A stretch of DNA of 64,000 bases, from assembly GCA_903869265.1 (NCBI GenBank), contig CAIPYE010000007.1, positions 1-64,000 on the forward strand. The letters are read 5' to 3'. This document shows, piece after piece, positions 12,863 through 21,010 of the stretch; position 1 is the first letter of the stretch; each line of letters begins with the position of its first letter. The DNA is from an uncultured delta proteobacterium. Its GTDB lineage: Bacteria; Desulfobacterota; Desulfobulbia; Desulfobulbales; Desulfurivibrionaceae. Made by a program: the position numbers and the translations under genes. Below the pieces are notes generated by a model that searched no databases, was not told the origin of the DNA, and saw only the letters and a program-made list of their open reading frames with translations.

Positions 12863-14236
12863 ATGCTCTTACGACATACACCCACAGAGATTACCGAGCG
12901 CACGGCCTTGACCATTAATCCGGCCAAGACCTGTCAGCCCATCGGCGCCATGTACGCGGCTCTCGGCATCCACGGATGCCTGCCGCACAGCCATGGTTCC
13001 CAGGGTTGCTGCGCGTATCACCGCTCCGCCCTGACCCGGCATTACAAGGAGCCGATCTCCGCCTCCACCAGCTCTTTTACTGAGGGAGCTTCGGTCTTCG
13101 GCGGCCAGGCCAATATGCTGCAGGCGATCAATAACATATTCACCGTCTATAACCCCGAGGTGATAGCCATCCACACCACCTGCCTCTCCGAGACCATCGG
13201 CGACGATCTGCCCCAGATCAAGAAAAAGGCGGCCGCGGAAGGCAAGATCCCCGAGGGCAGATATGTGATCAGCGCCTCCACCCCGAGCTACGCGGGTTCC
13301 CATGTTACCGGCTTTTCCAACATGGTTAAATCCATGGCCGGGATGGCCGAGCCGACAGGGAAGAAGAACGGCAAGGTTAACATCATTCCCGGCTGGGTCG
13401 AGCCTGCCGATATGGAGGAGATCAAGCGGATCACCGGGGTGATCGGAGTGAAGACCATCCTCTTTCCGGATACCTCCGGCGTGCTCAACGGCCCGCTCTC
13501 CGGCGAGTACAAGATGTTTCCGGAAGGCGGCACCACCGTGGCCGAGCTGAAAAGCACCGGGGATTCCAAGGGAACCCTGGCCCTGGGCGAGTGGTGCTCG
13601 GCCGATGCGGCCCGGGAGCTTGATACCAAGTGCAAGGTGCCCTGTTCGGTGCTGGATATGCCCTTTGGCCTGATGGCCACGGATCGGTTCATCGATGCCC
13701 TGCGGACCATCGCCGGGGTGAACATCCCCGATGAGATTCTCAATGAGCGCGGCCAGCTGGTGGACATGATTTCGGACATGCACCAGTATCTCTACGGCAA
13801 AAAAGTGGCCCTGGTCGGCGATCCGGATCAGCTCATCGCCATGACCGAGTTTCTCGTCTCCATGGATATGAAGCCGATCCATATTGTTACCGGCACCCCA
13901 GGCAAGAAATTTGAAAAACGGATCAAGGAGATCACCAAGGACATGGGCTGCAAGGTCAATGTCAAGGCCAAGGGGGACATGTTCCTCCTCCATCAGTGGA
14001 TCAAGAATGAACCGGTGGATCTGATCATCGGCAATACTTACTGCAAGTATATTGCCCGGGACGAGGACATCCCCTATGTGCGATGGGGTTTTCCCATTCT
14101 GGATCGACAGGGGCACCAGTACTTCCCAACCGTGGGCTACAAGGGCGGCCTCAGGCTGCTGGAGAAGATCACAGGCGTTTTGCTCGACCGGAAAGACCGA
14201 GATGATTCCGAGTCGAAGTTCGAGCTGGTCCTGTAG
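12863..14236 (+). CDS. nifK: Nitrogenase molybdenum-iron protein beta chain NifK
   Basis: A 457-residue beta subunit that completes the alpha2-beta2 dinitrogenase. P-cluster cysteines are visible in KTCQPIGA, GSQGCCAYHR and TTCLSETIGDD. It lacks the long N-terminal extension of Azotobacter NifK, as in clostridial-type enzymes. The gene follows nifD after a hairpin-containing spacer and has its own GAGG ribosome site. Downstream are two further hairpins and then the NifB paralogue. Confidence 0.98.
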   Translation: MLLRHTPTEITERTALTINPAKTCQPIGAMYAALGIHGCLPHSHGSQGCCAYHRSALTRHYKEPISASTSSFTEGASVFGGQANMLQAINNIFTVYNPEVIAIHTTCLSETIGDDLPQIKKKAAAEGKIPEGRYVISASTPSYAGSHVTGFSNMVKSMAGMAEPTGKKNGKVNIIPGWVEPADMEEIKRITGVIGVKTILFPDTSGVLNGPLSGEYKMFPEGGTTVAELKSTGDSKGTLALGEWCSADAARELDTKCKVPCSVLDMPFGLMATDRFIDALRTIAGVNIPDEILNERGQLVDMISDMHQYLYGKKVALVGDPDQLIAMTEFLVSMDMKPIHIVTGTPGKKFEKRIKEITKDMGCKVNVKAKGDMFLLHQWIKNEPVDLIIGNTYCKYIARDEDIPYVRWGFPILDRQGHQYFPTVGYKGGLRLLEKITGVLLDRKDRDDSESKFELVL

Positions 14237-14241
14237 AAAGC

Positions 14242-14310
14242 GGGGACAACTTTCTGATTTGTCCCCAAGCACACAATGAAATGGCGGTGGCGGGGGAAAT
14301 GATTCCCCCG
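14242..14310 (+). other. Two hairpins after nifK
   Basis: The first hairpin pairs GGGGACAA with TTGTCCCC (14242-14266); the second pairs CGGGGGAA with TTCCCCCG (14291-14310, 4-base loop). Neither has a clear T-run. They may limit read-through or protect the nifHDK mRNA 3' end. Confidence 0.6.
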
Positions 14311-14341
14311 TCGCGTCTTGCGCATTAGGCCGGAGGCTGGT

Positions 14342-15487
14342 GTGACCATTATTCATTTTCCCAAATCCAAGCAAGGGTGCGGTGGCAAGATTCCCGAGTG
14401 GCTTATTCTGCCGGTTGCTCCTCAGGCTGCAGCCCGGATTCGTTTCTCCGGGGAGGACAAACTGCCTCAGGCAGTGCCCCTCCGGGGAGCGCTCACCTGG
14501 ATTGCGGATTTGCTGGCCCAGGGAAACGATATCAAGGGGTTGGATCTTCATGGCCCCGGTGACCCTCTGGCCACCGTGACCATGACTCGGGATATTCTGG
14601 TCATGCTGCGAGAACACTATCATAATTTACCCTTGGGCATTACCACCCTGGGGCTTGGCCTGGACGAACATGCCAACCTGTTGGCCGAGTGCGGAGTTGC
14701 CAGGGTTACCCTGCTGGTGGATGCTGTCACTCCGCAGACGATCAAAAAAATGTACACCTGGATTCGGCCGGGCAAACGCAACACCCCACTGGCGGAAGCG
14801 GCCGAGATCCTGATCGAGGCGCAGGCCAAGGGAATCGCAGCCTGCAAAGCGGCAGGCATGGCGGTCTCTGTTCAGACCACGGTGTATGCCGGGATCAATG
14901 ATCAGGAGGTTGAGGAAATTGCCCGCCAGGTTTCCGCTCTTGGGGCCGGGCCCATCAGCCTGATTCCCGGAAAGGGATGGTTGAATACGGAAGAGAAGCT
15001 GCCTCTGCCTTCGGAAAAAACCATGACAGAGCTGGCACAAAAGGTTGCCCTCCACATACCGGTTGTTTGTCTGCCGGAACAGGCAACTCGAGGCGAAGGT
15101 ATTCCGCCGATCGCAGAAGGCGGCATGGCGGTGCCCAAGCCGACTGCAGCCAGACCCAATGTGGCCGTGCTCAGTTCGAACGGCATGGATATCGATCTCC
15201 ATCTCGGTCAGGCCATCAAAGCCCTGATCTATGGGCCGAGGGAAGACGGCTTGGCCTGCTTGCTCGAGACCCGGGATCTCCCCGAGCCTGGCAGCGGCGA
15301 CAATCGCTGGGAGCAGGTGGCCGGGATCTTGGCGGATTGTTTTGTGCTTCTGGCCGCAAGCGCCGGGCAAAAGCCGAGGGATATCTTAGCCCGCCACGGT
15401 CTGACCGTGCTGCTTCTGGAGGACAATGTCGAGGGCACGGTGGACGTGCTTTACGGCGGCGGCAAGAAAGGAAAAAACAGGAAATAA
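14342..15487 (+). CDS. NifB-like paralogue lacking the radical-SAM cysteines
   Basis: A 381-residue protein that aligns end to end with the true NifB at 21011-22285: a SAM-barrel-like part (about 20-260) and a NifX/NifB C-terminal cofactor-binding domain (about 275-375). Shared blocks include PVAP, GPGDP, the pair VDAVTPQTIKKMYTWIRPGK versus INAVDLEVGSKIYSWVRDGK, and the shared GINDQ. The CX3CX2C motif of NifB is replaced exactly by Ala29, Ile33 and Ser36. The ExRP motif and the late CTRCRADA cysteines are also gone, so it cannot hold the SAM cluster. The GTG start at 14342 follows GGAGG. Function is unknown; a cofactor carrier or scaffold is possible. Confidence 0.85.
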   Translation: MTIIHFPKSKQGCGGKIPEWLILPVAPQAAARIRFSGEDKLPQAVPLRGALTWIADLLAQGNDIKGLDLHGPGDPLATVTMTRDILVMLREHYHNLPLGITTLGLGLDEHANLLAECGVARVTLLVDAVTPQTIKKMYTWIRPGKRNTPLAEAAEILIEAQAKGIAACKAAGMAVSVQTTVYAGINDQEVEEIARQVSALGAGPISLIPGKGWLNTEEKLPLPSEKTMTELAQKVALHIPVVCLPEQATRGEGIPPIAEGGMAVPKPTAARPNVAVLSSNGMDIDLHLGQAIKALIYGPREDGLACLLETRDLPEPGSGDNRWEQVAGILADCFVLLAASAGQKPRDILARHGLTVLLLEDNVEGTVDVLYGGGKKGKNRK

Positions 15488-15514
15488 TATTTCAAATAGA
15501 GAGGAGATACCCCA

Positions 15515-15820
15515 ATGGCTATACCAGCGCGTCAGATAATCGTTTGCCAGAGCTTCCGGGTTGCCGGCGACAAGAAGGGCATTTGCCACAAGCAGACCGA
15601 AGGGTTTCTGCAATACCTTGAAGAAGAGGTGCTCGACCGGGGGCTGGACTGTCTGATCAGCGCCACCACCTGTCTCAAACAATGCGAGTCCGGGCCCATC
15701 ATGGTGATCCAGCCGGAGAACTGGTGGTTCAAAGGGGTGGACAGCGAAGAGGCGATTGATGCGATCCTTGACGGCCTTGAGGATGGCACCCCTGCCGCTA
15801 ACTATCTCATCAGCGTATAG
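15515..15820 (+). CDS. Thioredoxin-like [2Fe-2S] ferredoxin, nif-associated
   Basis: A 101-residue ferredoxin of the thioredoxin-fold type, like the Clostridium pasteurianum and Azotobacter Shethna-type proteins. Candidate cluster cysteines are Cys11, Cys24, Cys53 and Cys57 (IVCQSFR, KGICHK, TTCLKQC), with spacing close to the C. pasteurianum protein. Such ferredoxins are often found in nif operons and some interact with dinitrogenase. It follows the NifB paralogue by 27 bases, with GAGAGGAGA before the start. Confidence 0.88.
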   Translation: MAIPARQIIVCQSFRVAGDKKGICHKQTEGFLQYLEEEVLDRGLDCLISATTCLKQCESGPIMVIQPENWWFKGVDSEEAIDAILDGLEDGTPAANYLISV

Positions 15821-15830
15821 GGCGAGGTGG

Positions 15831-16016
15831 ATGACCTTTCGATCACGCCTGGAGTCCGGGGGCACAATTTGTCCTAAGTGCGGCTCCAAGGCCATCAAGG
15901 CGAGTGCACCGCCGGAGAAGACAGACCCTGATAAAGTGCAGGTGTCCATGTTTTGCGCAACCTGCGGAGCCAGATGGCGGGATACCTACACCCTGAGCAA
16001 ATCCGAGGAGCTGTGA
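15831..16016 (+). CDS. Small zinc-ribbon protein
   Basis: A 61-residue protein with two CxxC pairs (TICPKCGSK and MFCATCGARW) and little else, so a single zinc ribbon is likely. The ATG at 15831 is chosen because GGCGAGGTGG lies immediately upstream and it starts ten bases after the ferredoxin stop; a longer frame would overlap the ferredoxin. Its role in the nif operon is unknown. It might bind a metal or a nucleic acid. Confidence 0.72.
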   Translation: MTFRSRLESGGTICPKCGSKAIKASAPPEKTDPDKVQVSMFCATCGARWRDTYTLSKSEEL

Positions 16017-16071
16017 GCAGCCCTGCTCGAAAAGACGCTGCAGCAAAATTACAAGGATGGGGAACTGCAAG

Positions 16072-16371
16072 ATGGGCCTAAAACCTCTGGGAACAGTGAA
16101 AACCATTGTCGAGGCGGCCGGAATGGGTATCTCCTATGTCTATGACGATCTGGTCTTTTTGGAGCATAACTCCTTTTTGCTTCAGTTCACCGACAATGAC
16201 CGGGAGGTCATGATTCATGTGAACAGCGAGGCGGAGGAGGCCACGGTGCAGAGCGATATAGAGAGATTGCAGCAAGTCGCGCTTGATCACACCATGCGTT
16301 TTACCCGCGGGACGCACTACACCTTGGTCCCGGATGAAAAGGATACCATCCGCATCGAATTCAGTGAGTAG
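16072..16371 (+). CDS. Hypothetical protein in the nif operon
   Basis: A protein of about 99 residues that I do not recognise. It is a small mixed alpha/beta protein (GTVKTIVEAAGMGISYVYDD, then EHNSFLLQFTDNDREVMIHV) with no cysteines, signal peptide or membrane segment. It is followed after 13 bases by a GNAT gene, and its codon use is like its neighbours, so it is probably a real member of the operon. The ATG at 16072 with GGGGA upstream is preferred; an ATG at 16057 would add five residues. Confidence 0.65.
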   Translation: MGLKPLGTVKTIVEAAGMGISYVYDDLVFLEHNSFLLQFTDNDREVMIHVNSEAEEATVQSDIERLQQVALDHTMRFTRGTHYTLVPDEKDTIRIEFSE

Positions 16372-16384
16372 GCAGGGAGGGTGC

Positions 16385-16834
16385 ATGGCACAAGCAGTTA
16401 TACGACCGGCCAACCCTGGTGATCTTGTTGCCTTGGTGGATCTGCTCCGGATCCTTTTTTCCATCGAGGCGGATTTTGATTTTGATCCAGCCAAGCAGCG
16501 TCAGGGTTTGGCCATGCTCTTGGCCCATGAGTCAGCGGTTATTCTGGTTGCCGAGGAAGCGGGACAGGCTATCGGCATGTGTACCGGACAGCTCACCATT
16601 TCTACTGCCGAGGGGGGACTTTCTCTGCTGGTGGAGGATGTGGTGGTCGCCGAATCATGGCAAGGGAGGGGCGTGGGGCGAGCATTGTTGACTGCCCTGG
16701 AGCAATGGGGTGCAAGCAAAAAGGTCGGGCGTCTTCAGCTTCTAGCCGATCGGAATAATGCAGCGGCCTTGGAATTTTACCGCAAGATCGGTTGGCAGGG
16801 GACAAAACTCATCTGTCAACGCAAACGACTATAA
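16385..16834 (+). CDS. GNAT-family N-acetyltransferase
   Basis: A 149-residue acetyltransferase with the GNAT acetyl-CoA site ESWQGRGVGRALLTALEQWG and the C-terminal NNAAALEFYRKIGWQ. The substrate is unknown. The start has GGGAGGG upstream. The gene sits inside a run of small nif-linked genes, directly before a HEPN-like gene. Confidence 0.88.
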   Translation: MAQAVIRPANPGDLVALVDLLRILFSIEADFDFDPAKQRQGLAMLLAHESAVILVAEEAGQAIGMCTGQLTISTAEGGLSLLVEDVVVAESWQGRGVGRALLTALEQWGASKKVGRLQLLADRNNAAALEFYRKIGWQGTKLICQRKRL

Positions 16835-16850
16835 CCGAGGAGGGAGAACC

Positions 16851-17306
16851 ATGGCGGAATCAGGGAAGGCAAAGGTCGTTCCCCTGGCAGGATTTCCCGA
16901 GCTCAAAAGTGAAGCCATCAAGGGATGGCAGGAGTTTCTCCAGGAGGGCAATCAGTTCCTGGCTACGGCGAACAATGCCTATACGCAACGGAGAGAACCA
17001 TTCACCACCGAGATTCTTTACAATCTGGTGGCCATGGCCATGGAAAAACTGATCATGGCCATGCTCATGAAAAACGGGAAGCTGCCGTATAATCACACCA
17101 TGCACGATCTGGTGGAGGCCATTGATGAGTTTTTGCCCGGCGAACTGGAGGGTCTGGGGGCAGAGCTTAAAGCGTGGGACGGGTTTCAGGATATCTGCGA
17201 CATCGAGAGCTACTCCATCACACCCCCGACCATGGGGCAGATAGGCGGCATGCTCAAACTTGCCCTGGAAGTGCAGTCGCGAATCATGACCTCTATTACA
17301 AATTAA
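16851..17306 (+). CDS. HEPN-like domain protein
   Basis: A 151-residue all-helical protein. The pattern EGNQFLATANNAYTQRREP, then NLVAMAMEKLIMAMLM, then NHTMHDLVEAIDEFLP, resembles HEPN domains. The RX4-6H catalytic motif of HEPN ribonucleases is not evident, so it is more likely a binding module. AGGAGGGAGA precedes the start at 16851. It lies between the GNAT and Nif11 genes. Confidence 0.65.
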   Translation: MAESGKAKVVPLAGFPELKSEAIKGWQEFLQEGNQFLATANNAYTQRREPFTTEILYNLVAMAMEKLIMAMLMKNGKLPYNHTMHDLVEAIDEFLPGELEGLGAELKAWDGFQDICDIESYSITPPTMGQIGGMLKLALEVQSRIMTSITN

Positions 17307-17331
17307 TCGATATTATTCAAGGAGAAAGACC

Positions 17332-17553
17332 ATGGCGAGAAAAGACGTAGAGGCATTGCTTGTTGCCGGTGGCGGAGACAAACATTTGCGGGCCAGATAC
17401 GATGTCCCAGGCACCCGGGAGGAGTTCGTCGCTCTGGCTGCGCAAGACGGCTATCATTTCACCGTGGAGGAGCTTGATGTGGTGCTCAAGGAATCCGGCG
17501 ATGTCTTTGAAAAAAACGGCAACCCGGCCAAGCGGCAGATTTGGTGGGTGTAA
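17332..17553 (+). CDS. Nif11-domain protein
   Basis: A 73-residue protein. The segment EEFVALAAQDGYHFTVEELDVVL followed by ESG is the Nif11 domain, first named from nif clusters and also used as the leader of nitrile-hydratase-like leader peptides in RiPP systems. There is no Gly-Gly cleavage site or Cys/Ser-rich core, and no RiPP enzyme gene nearby, so a nif-linked role is preferred. AAGGAGAAAGA precedes the start. Confidence 0.75.
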   Translation: MARKDVEALLVAGGGDKHLRARYDVPGTREEFVALAAQDGYHFTVEELDVVLKESGDVFEKNGNPAKRQIWWV

Positions 17554-17580
17554 AGCGCTGAGGCTTTTTACTGTTTTGCC

Positions 17581-17626
17581 GAAGAGCGAGCGAACGCCAG
17601 AAGGGCTTCACTCGCTCTTCTGTCTT
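17581..17626 (+). terminator. Inverted repeat after the Nif11 gene
   Basis: GAAGAGCGAG and CTCGCTCTTC form a 10-bp perfect stem with a 20-base loop, followed by a weak T-rich stretch. It probably marks the 3' end of the nifH operon. Confidence 0.55.
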
Positions 17627-17651
17627 AGGCATTGCATAGGAAGGGGTTCAA

Positions 17652-17993
17652 ATGGGAACCATCAAGGTAATCACCTCTGTTTGTTATTTTGTTCTGGCCG
17701 GGCTGTGCGAGATTGGCGGCGGATATCTTGTCTGGCTCTGGCTACGAGAAGGGAAGCCCGCGTGGTACGCACTTCTTGGTGCATTCGTGCTTGTGCTCTA
17801 CGCGATAATTCCCACTTTCCAGCCCGCGCATTTCGGCCGTGTCTATGCAGCATATGGCGGTGTTTTTATTGTTCTCTCAATCCTCTGGGGCTGGCAGGTC
17901 GACAGGATAGAGCCCGACAGGTTCGATATCCTTGGTGGTGTCGTGGCTCTACTTGGGGTGATGATCATTATGTACTGGCCGCGGCCCTCCTGA
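17652..17993 (+). CDS. YnfA/UPF0060 family membrane protein
   Basis: A 113-residue inner-membrane protein with four predicted helices ([72 protein letters not shown]). The motif [13 protein letters not shown] is typical of the YnfA family, small multidrug-resistance-like proteins of uncertain substrate. It lies between two nif transcription units and has its own AGGAAGGGG ribosome site. A link to nitrogen fixation is not shown. Confidence 0.9.
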   Translation: MGTIKVITSVCYFVLAGLCEIGGGYLVWLWLREGKPAWYALLGAFVLVLYAIIPTFQPAHFGRVYAAYGGVFIVLSILWGWQVDRIEPDRFDILGGVVALLGVMIIMYWPRPS

Positions 17994-18015
17994 GCGATAG
18001 GCCGCCAATCCCGCA

Positions 18016-18049
18016 GGGGCCGACAAAAATGTCCGGCCCCTTCTTTTTT
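18016..18049 (+). terminator. Rho-independent terminator before the nifE control region
   Basis: GGGGCCGACA pairs with TGTCCGGCCCC (one bulge), followed by TTCTTTTTT. Confidence 0.8.
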
Positions 18050-18064
18050 GTCGCAAAGGTTACA
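18049..18064 (+). promoter_or_regulatory. NifA upstream activator site for nifE
   Basis: TGTCGCAAAGGTTACA is an exact TGT-N10-ACA motif ending 98 bp before the nifE -24 element, almost the same spacing as at nifH. It begins at the last base of the terminator T-tract. Confidence 0.82.
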
Positions 18065-18162
18065 CTGCCCTCCTCGCCTCTCTGCTCCCTTCCGATCCAG
18101 CCATGAAGCGTTCATCTTATTAACAGCAAGTAATCACTCAATAAAATATTATTTCTCCCGGG

Positions 18163-18178
18163 TGGCACACCCCTTGCT
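18163..18178 (+). promoter_or_regulatory. Sigma-54 promoter of nifENB
   Basis: TGGCACACCCCTTGCT matches TGGCAC-N5-TTGCW fully, 42 bp before the nifE start. Confidence 0.93.
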
Positions 18179-18219
18179 CTTACTCCTTTGTAACTCAACT
18201 ACACAGGAGTAAAGACGAC

Positions 18220-19584
18220 ATGGAAGCAGTCTTACTGGAACGACAAGATTCGATACACCGCACAGGGGAGGCCCCCTTTGTCATGGACTGCAATAAGGAC
18301 AGCCTGGCCGGGGCGGTGAGTCAGCGGGCTTGCGTCTTCTGCGGTTCCCGGGTGGTGTTGTATCCCATTGCCGACGCCCTGCACCTTGTGCACGGCCCCA
18401 TCGGCTGCGCGGTCTATACCTGGGATATCCGGGGCGCTCTTTCATCCGGTCCGGAACTGCACCGGATGAGCTTTTCCACGGACATGCAGGAAAGCGACGT
18501 CATCTTCGGCGGCGAAAAAAAGCTCTACAACGCCCTGGTGGAACTCATCGACCGGCACAGCCCCAAGGCGGCCTTTGTTTACTCCACCTGCATCGTCGGG
18601 ATCATCGGCGATGACATGCAGGCGGTGTGCCGCAAGGTGAGTGAAGAAAAGGGGATTCCGGTCCTGCCCGTGCAGTCGGAAGGGTTCAAGGGCAACAAGC
18701 GGGCGGGCTACAAGGCTGCCTGCAATGCCATGCGCCAGCTGGTGGGCATGGGCGACATCAGCGGGATCTCCAAGCACAGCCTCAATATCATGGGCGATTT
18801 CAATCTGGCAGGGGAGATCTGGCTGATCCGTGAATACTTTACTCGGATGGGCGTCGAGGTGGTGGCCAATATCACTGGCGACGGCAGGGTGGGAGATATC
18901 CAGCGGGCCCATGGAGCGGCGCTCAATGTGGTGCAGTGTTCCGGCTCCACCATGGATCTGGCCAAGATGATGAAGGAGGATTACGGGATCCCCTCGCTAC
19001 GGGTCTCCTATTTCGGCATTGAGGACATGGCCGAGTCGCTCTATGCGGTGGCCGCGTTTTTCAAGGATGAGGAGATGATGCGGTGCACCCGGGAGCTGGT
19101 CAAGGAGGAGCTTTCGCTCATCATGCCGGAGATCATGAAATACCGGCAGGCCCTCGCGGGCAAGCGGGCGGCCATCTATGTGGGCGGCGCCTTCAAGGCG
19201 TTTTCCCTGGTCAAGGCCTTCCGCACCATCGGCATGCAGGTGGTCATGGTCGGCTCCCAGACCGGAACCCCGGAGGATTATGAGGAGCTCGCCGCGATCA
19301 CCGATCCCGGCACCATTATCGTGGATGATTCCAACCCCCTGGAGCTTTCCGCCTTTCTCCAGGAAAAGGATGTGGACATTTTTGTGGGCGGGGTCAAGGA
19401 GCGGCCCATTGCCTATAAGCTGGGCGTTGCCTTTTGCGACCATAACCACGAGCGCAAGGAGATGTTGGCCGGCTTTACCGGCATGCTCAACTTTGCCCGA
19501 GAGGTCTATGGCTCGGTGATGAGCCCGGTGTGGCGATTTGTACCAAGGAAAGCAGAAACCCTACAGGAGGAGACCAATGACTAA
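18220..19584 (+). CDS. nifE: FeMo-cofactor scaffold protein NifE
   Basis: A 454-residue NifD homologue that with NifN forms the scaffold where the NifB product is matured to FeMo-cofactor. Cluster-binding cysteines occur in RACVFCGSR, HGPIGCAVY and YSTCIVGIIGDD. The NifD-type histidine segment LHSYD is absent, and AYKLGVAFCDHNHER stands in its place, as in NifE. The ATG at 18220 has ACAGGAG upstream. It overlaps nifN by eight bases. Confidence 0.97.
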   Translation: MEAVLLERQDSIHRTGEAPFVMDCNKDSLAGAVSQRACVFCGSRVVLYPIADALHLVHGPIGCAVYTWDIRGALSSGPELHRMSFSTDMQESDVIFGGEKKLYNALVELIDRHSPKAAFVYSTCIVGIIGDDMQAVCRKVSEEKGIPVLPVQSEGFKGNKRAGYKAACNAMRQLVGMGDISGISKHSLNIMGDFNLAGEIWLIREYFTRMGVEVVANITGDGRVGDIQRAHGAALNVVQCSGSTMDLAKMMKEDYGIPSLRVSYFGIEDMAESLYAVAAFFKDEEMMRCTRELVKEELSLIMPEIMKYRQALAGKRAAIYVGGAFKAFSLVKAFRTIGMQVVMVGSQTGTPEDYEELAAITDPGTIIVDDSNPLELSAFLQEKDVDIFVGGVKERPIAYKLGVAFCDHNHERKEMLAGFTGMLNFAREVYGSVMSPVWRFVPRKAETLQEETND

Positions 19585-20935
19585 GATGGTCCCCCAGTAT
19601 GTCTCCACCACCAATGCCTGCAAGCTGTGCAAGCCGCTGGGCGCAAGCCTCGCTTTTCGGGGCGTGGAAGGGGCCGTGCCCTTTCTCCACGGCTCCCAGG
19701 GCTGCGCTACCTACATGCGGCGTTACATCATCAGCCATTTTAACGAGCCCATCGACATCGCCTCCTCCTCGCTGGGGGAGAAGAACGCGGTTTACGGCGG
19801 CGGCGCGAACCTGAAGCTGGGGCTGAAAAACGTGACCGAGAAATATCACCCGGCCCTCATCGGCATCGCCACCACCTGTCTCACCGAAACCATCGGCGAC
19901 GACGTGAAGCGGCTGCTCTTTGAGTACCGCCAGGAGTTCATGCAGGACGGCGGCCCGCTGCTGGTCCAGGTTTCCACCCCGAGCTATTCGGGCACCCATA
20001 TGGAGGGTTTTCATGCGGCGGTGCGGGCCTTGGTCGAGCAGTTGACCGTGGCGGCGGAACCAAACGGTACGGTGAATATCCTGCCCGGGTTTCTCTCAGC
20101 CGCGGACCTCAGGAGCCTCAAGGAGATTGTGGCGGATTACGGTCTGATTGCCACCGTGCTCCCTGATTTTTCCGAAACCCTCGACGGTCCGGCCCTGCGG
20201 GATTATCCCCTGATTCCCGAGGGTGGCACGAAAATCAAGGATATCCAGGCGATGAGCGGAGCTAAGAGTACTGTGGAGTTCGGCCATACCCTGCCGGATC
20301 AGCTCTCCGGTGGCAAGCATCTTGAAAAGACTTACAACGTGCCCCTGCACCGATTGGGCATGCCGGTGGGCATCAGGGAAACGGACCGGTTTTTCGACGT
20401 TCTGGGTGAGCTTTCCGGCAAACCCATGCCGGAGAAGTACACCATGACAAGAGGTCGTTTGGTGGACAGCCTGGTGGACGGGCACAAGTATGTGTTCGGC
20501 AAACGGGCCGTGGTGTACGGCGAAGAGGATCTGGTCATCGGCCTGACCTCGTTTCTTGCCGAGATCGGGGTGCAGCCGGTGGTGTGCGCTTCGGGTGGCA
20601 CGAGCGGCGGATTTATCAAGGCCATTGAAAATGCGGTAGAGGGTTTTGCCGTTGAGATGCCCCGGATACACGAGGGCATGGATTTTCATGAAATCGGCGA
20701 GTTGGCTGCGGAACTGAAGCCGGATTTCTTCCTCGGTCACAGTAAGGGCTATACCCTGGCGCGAGGCTTGAATATCCCGCTCATCCGGGTGGGCTTTCCC
20801 ATCCACGACCGGGTGGGCGGTCAGCGGCTGCTGCATATCGGCTACCACGGCGCGCAGCAGCTTTTCGACCTCATCGCCAATGCGATGATCATGGCAAAGC
20901 AGGATGGTTCCGAGGTCGGCTACAGCTACATGTGA
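19577..20935 (+). CDS. nifN: FeMo-cofactor scaffold protein NifN
   Basis: A 452-residue NifK homologue, partner of NifE. It has the NACKLCKPLGASLAF, GSQGCATYMRR and TTCLTETIGDD blocks of NifN. The ATG at 19577 lies inside the nifE end, with ACAGGAGGAGA before it, so the two subunits are probably translated in a coupled way. nifB follows after 75 bases. Confidence 0.97.
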   Translation: MTKMVPQYVSTTNACKLCKPLGASLAFRGVEGAVPFLHGSQGCATYMRRYIISHFNEPIDIASSSLGEKNAVYGGGANLKLGLKNVTEKYHPALIGIATTCLTETIGDDVKRLLFEYRQEFMQDGGPLLVQVSTPSYSGTHMEGFHAAVRALVEQLTVAAEPNGTVNILPGFLSAADLRSLKEIVADYGLIATVLPDFSETLDGPALRDYPLIPEGGTKIKDIQAMSGAKSTVEFGHTLPDQLSGGKHLEKTYNVPLHRLGMPVGIRETDRFFDVLGELSGKPMPEKYTMTRGRLVDSLVDGHKYVFGKRAVVYGEEDLVIGLTSFLAEIGVQPVVCASGGTSGGFIKAIENAVEGFAVEMPRIHEGMDFHEIGELAAELKPDFFLGHSKGYTLARGLNIPLIRVGFPIHDRVGGQRLLHIGYHGAQQLFDLIANAMIMAKQDGSEVGYSYM

Positions 20936-21010
20936 AAAATAAAGCAGCTATCAGCGGTCAGCCCTGCGCTGAAAACTGAAGACTTACAGCTATCCAAAAG
21001 GGAGAAAATC

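Noticed and set aside
12869-14623. A 584-codon open frame on the minus strand across nifK
   Set aside because: It is antisense to a certain nitrogenase gene in GC-rich DNA, has no recognisable domain and reflects codon bias of nifK.
17332-17553. Nif11 protein as a RiPP leader peptide
   Set aside because: No core peptide, Gly-Gly site, protease, transporter or modifying enzyme nearby.
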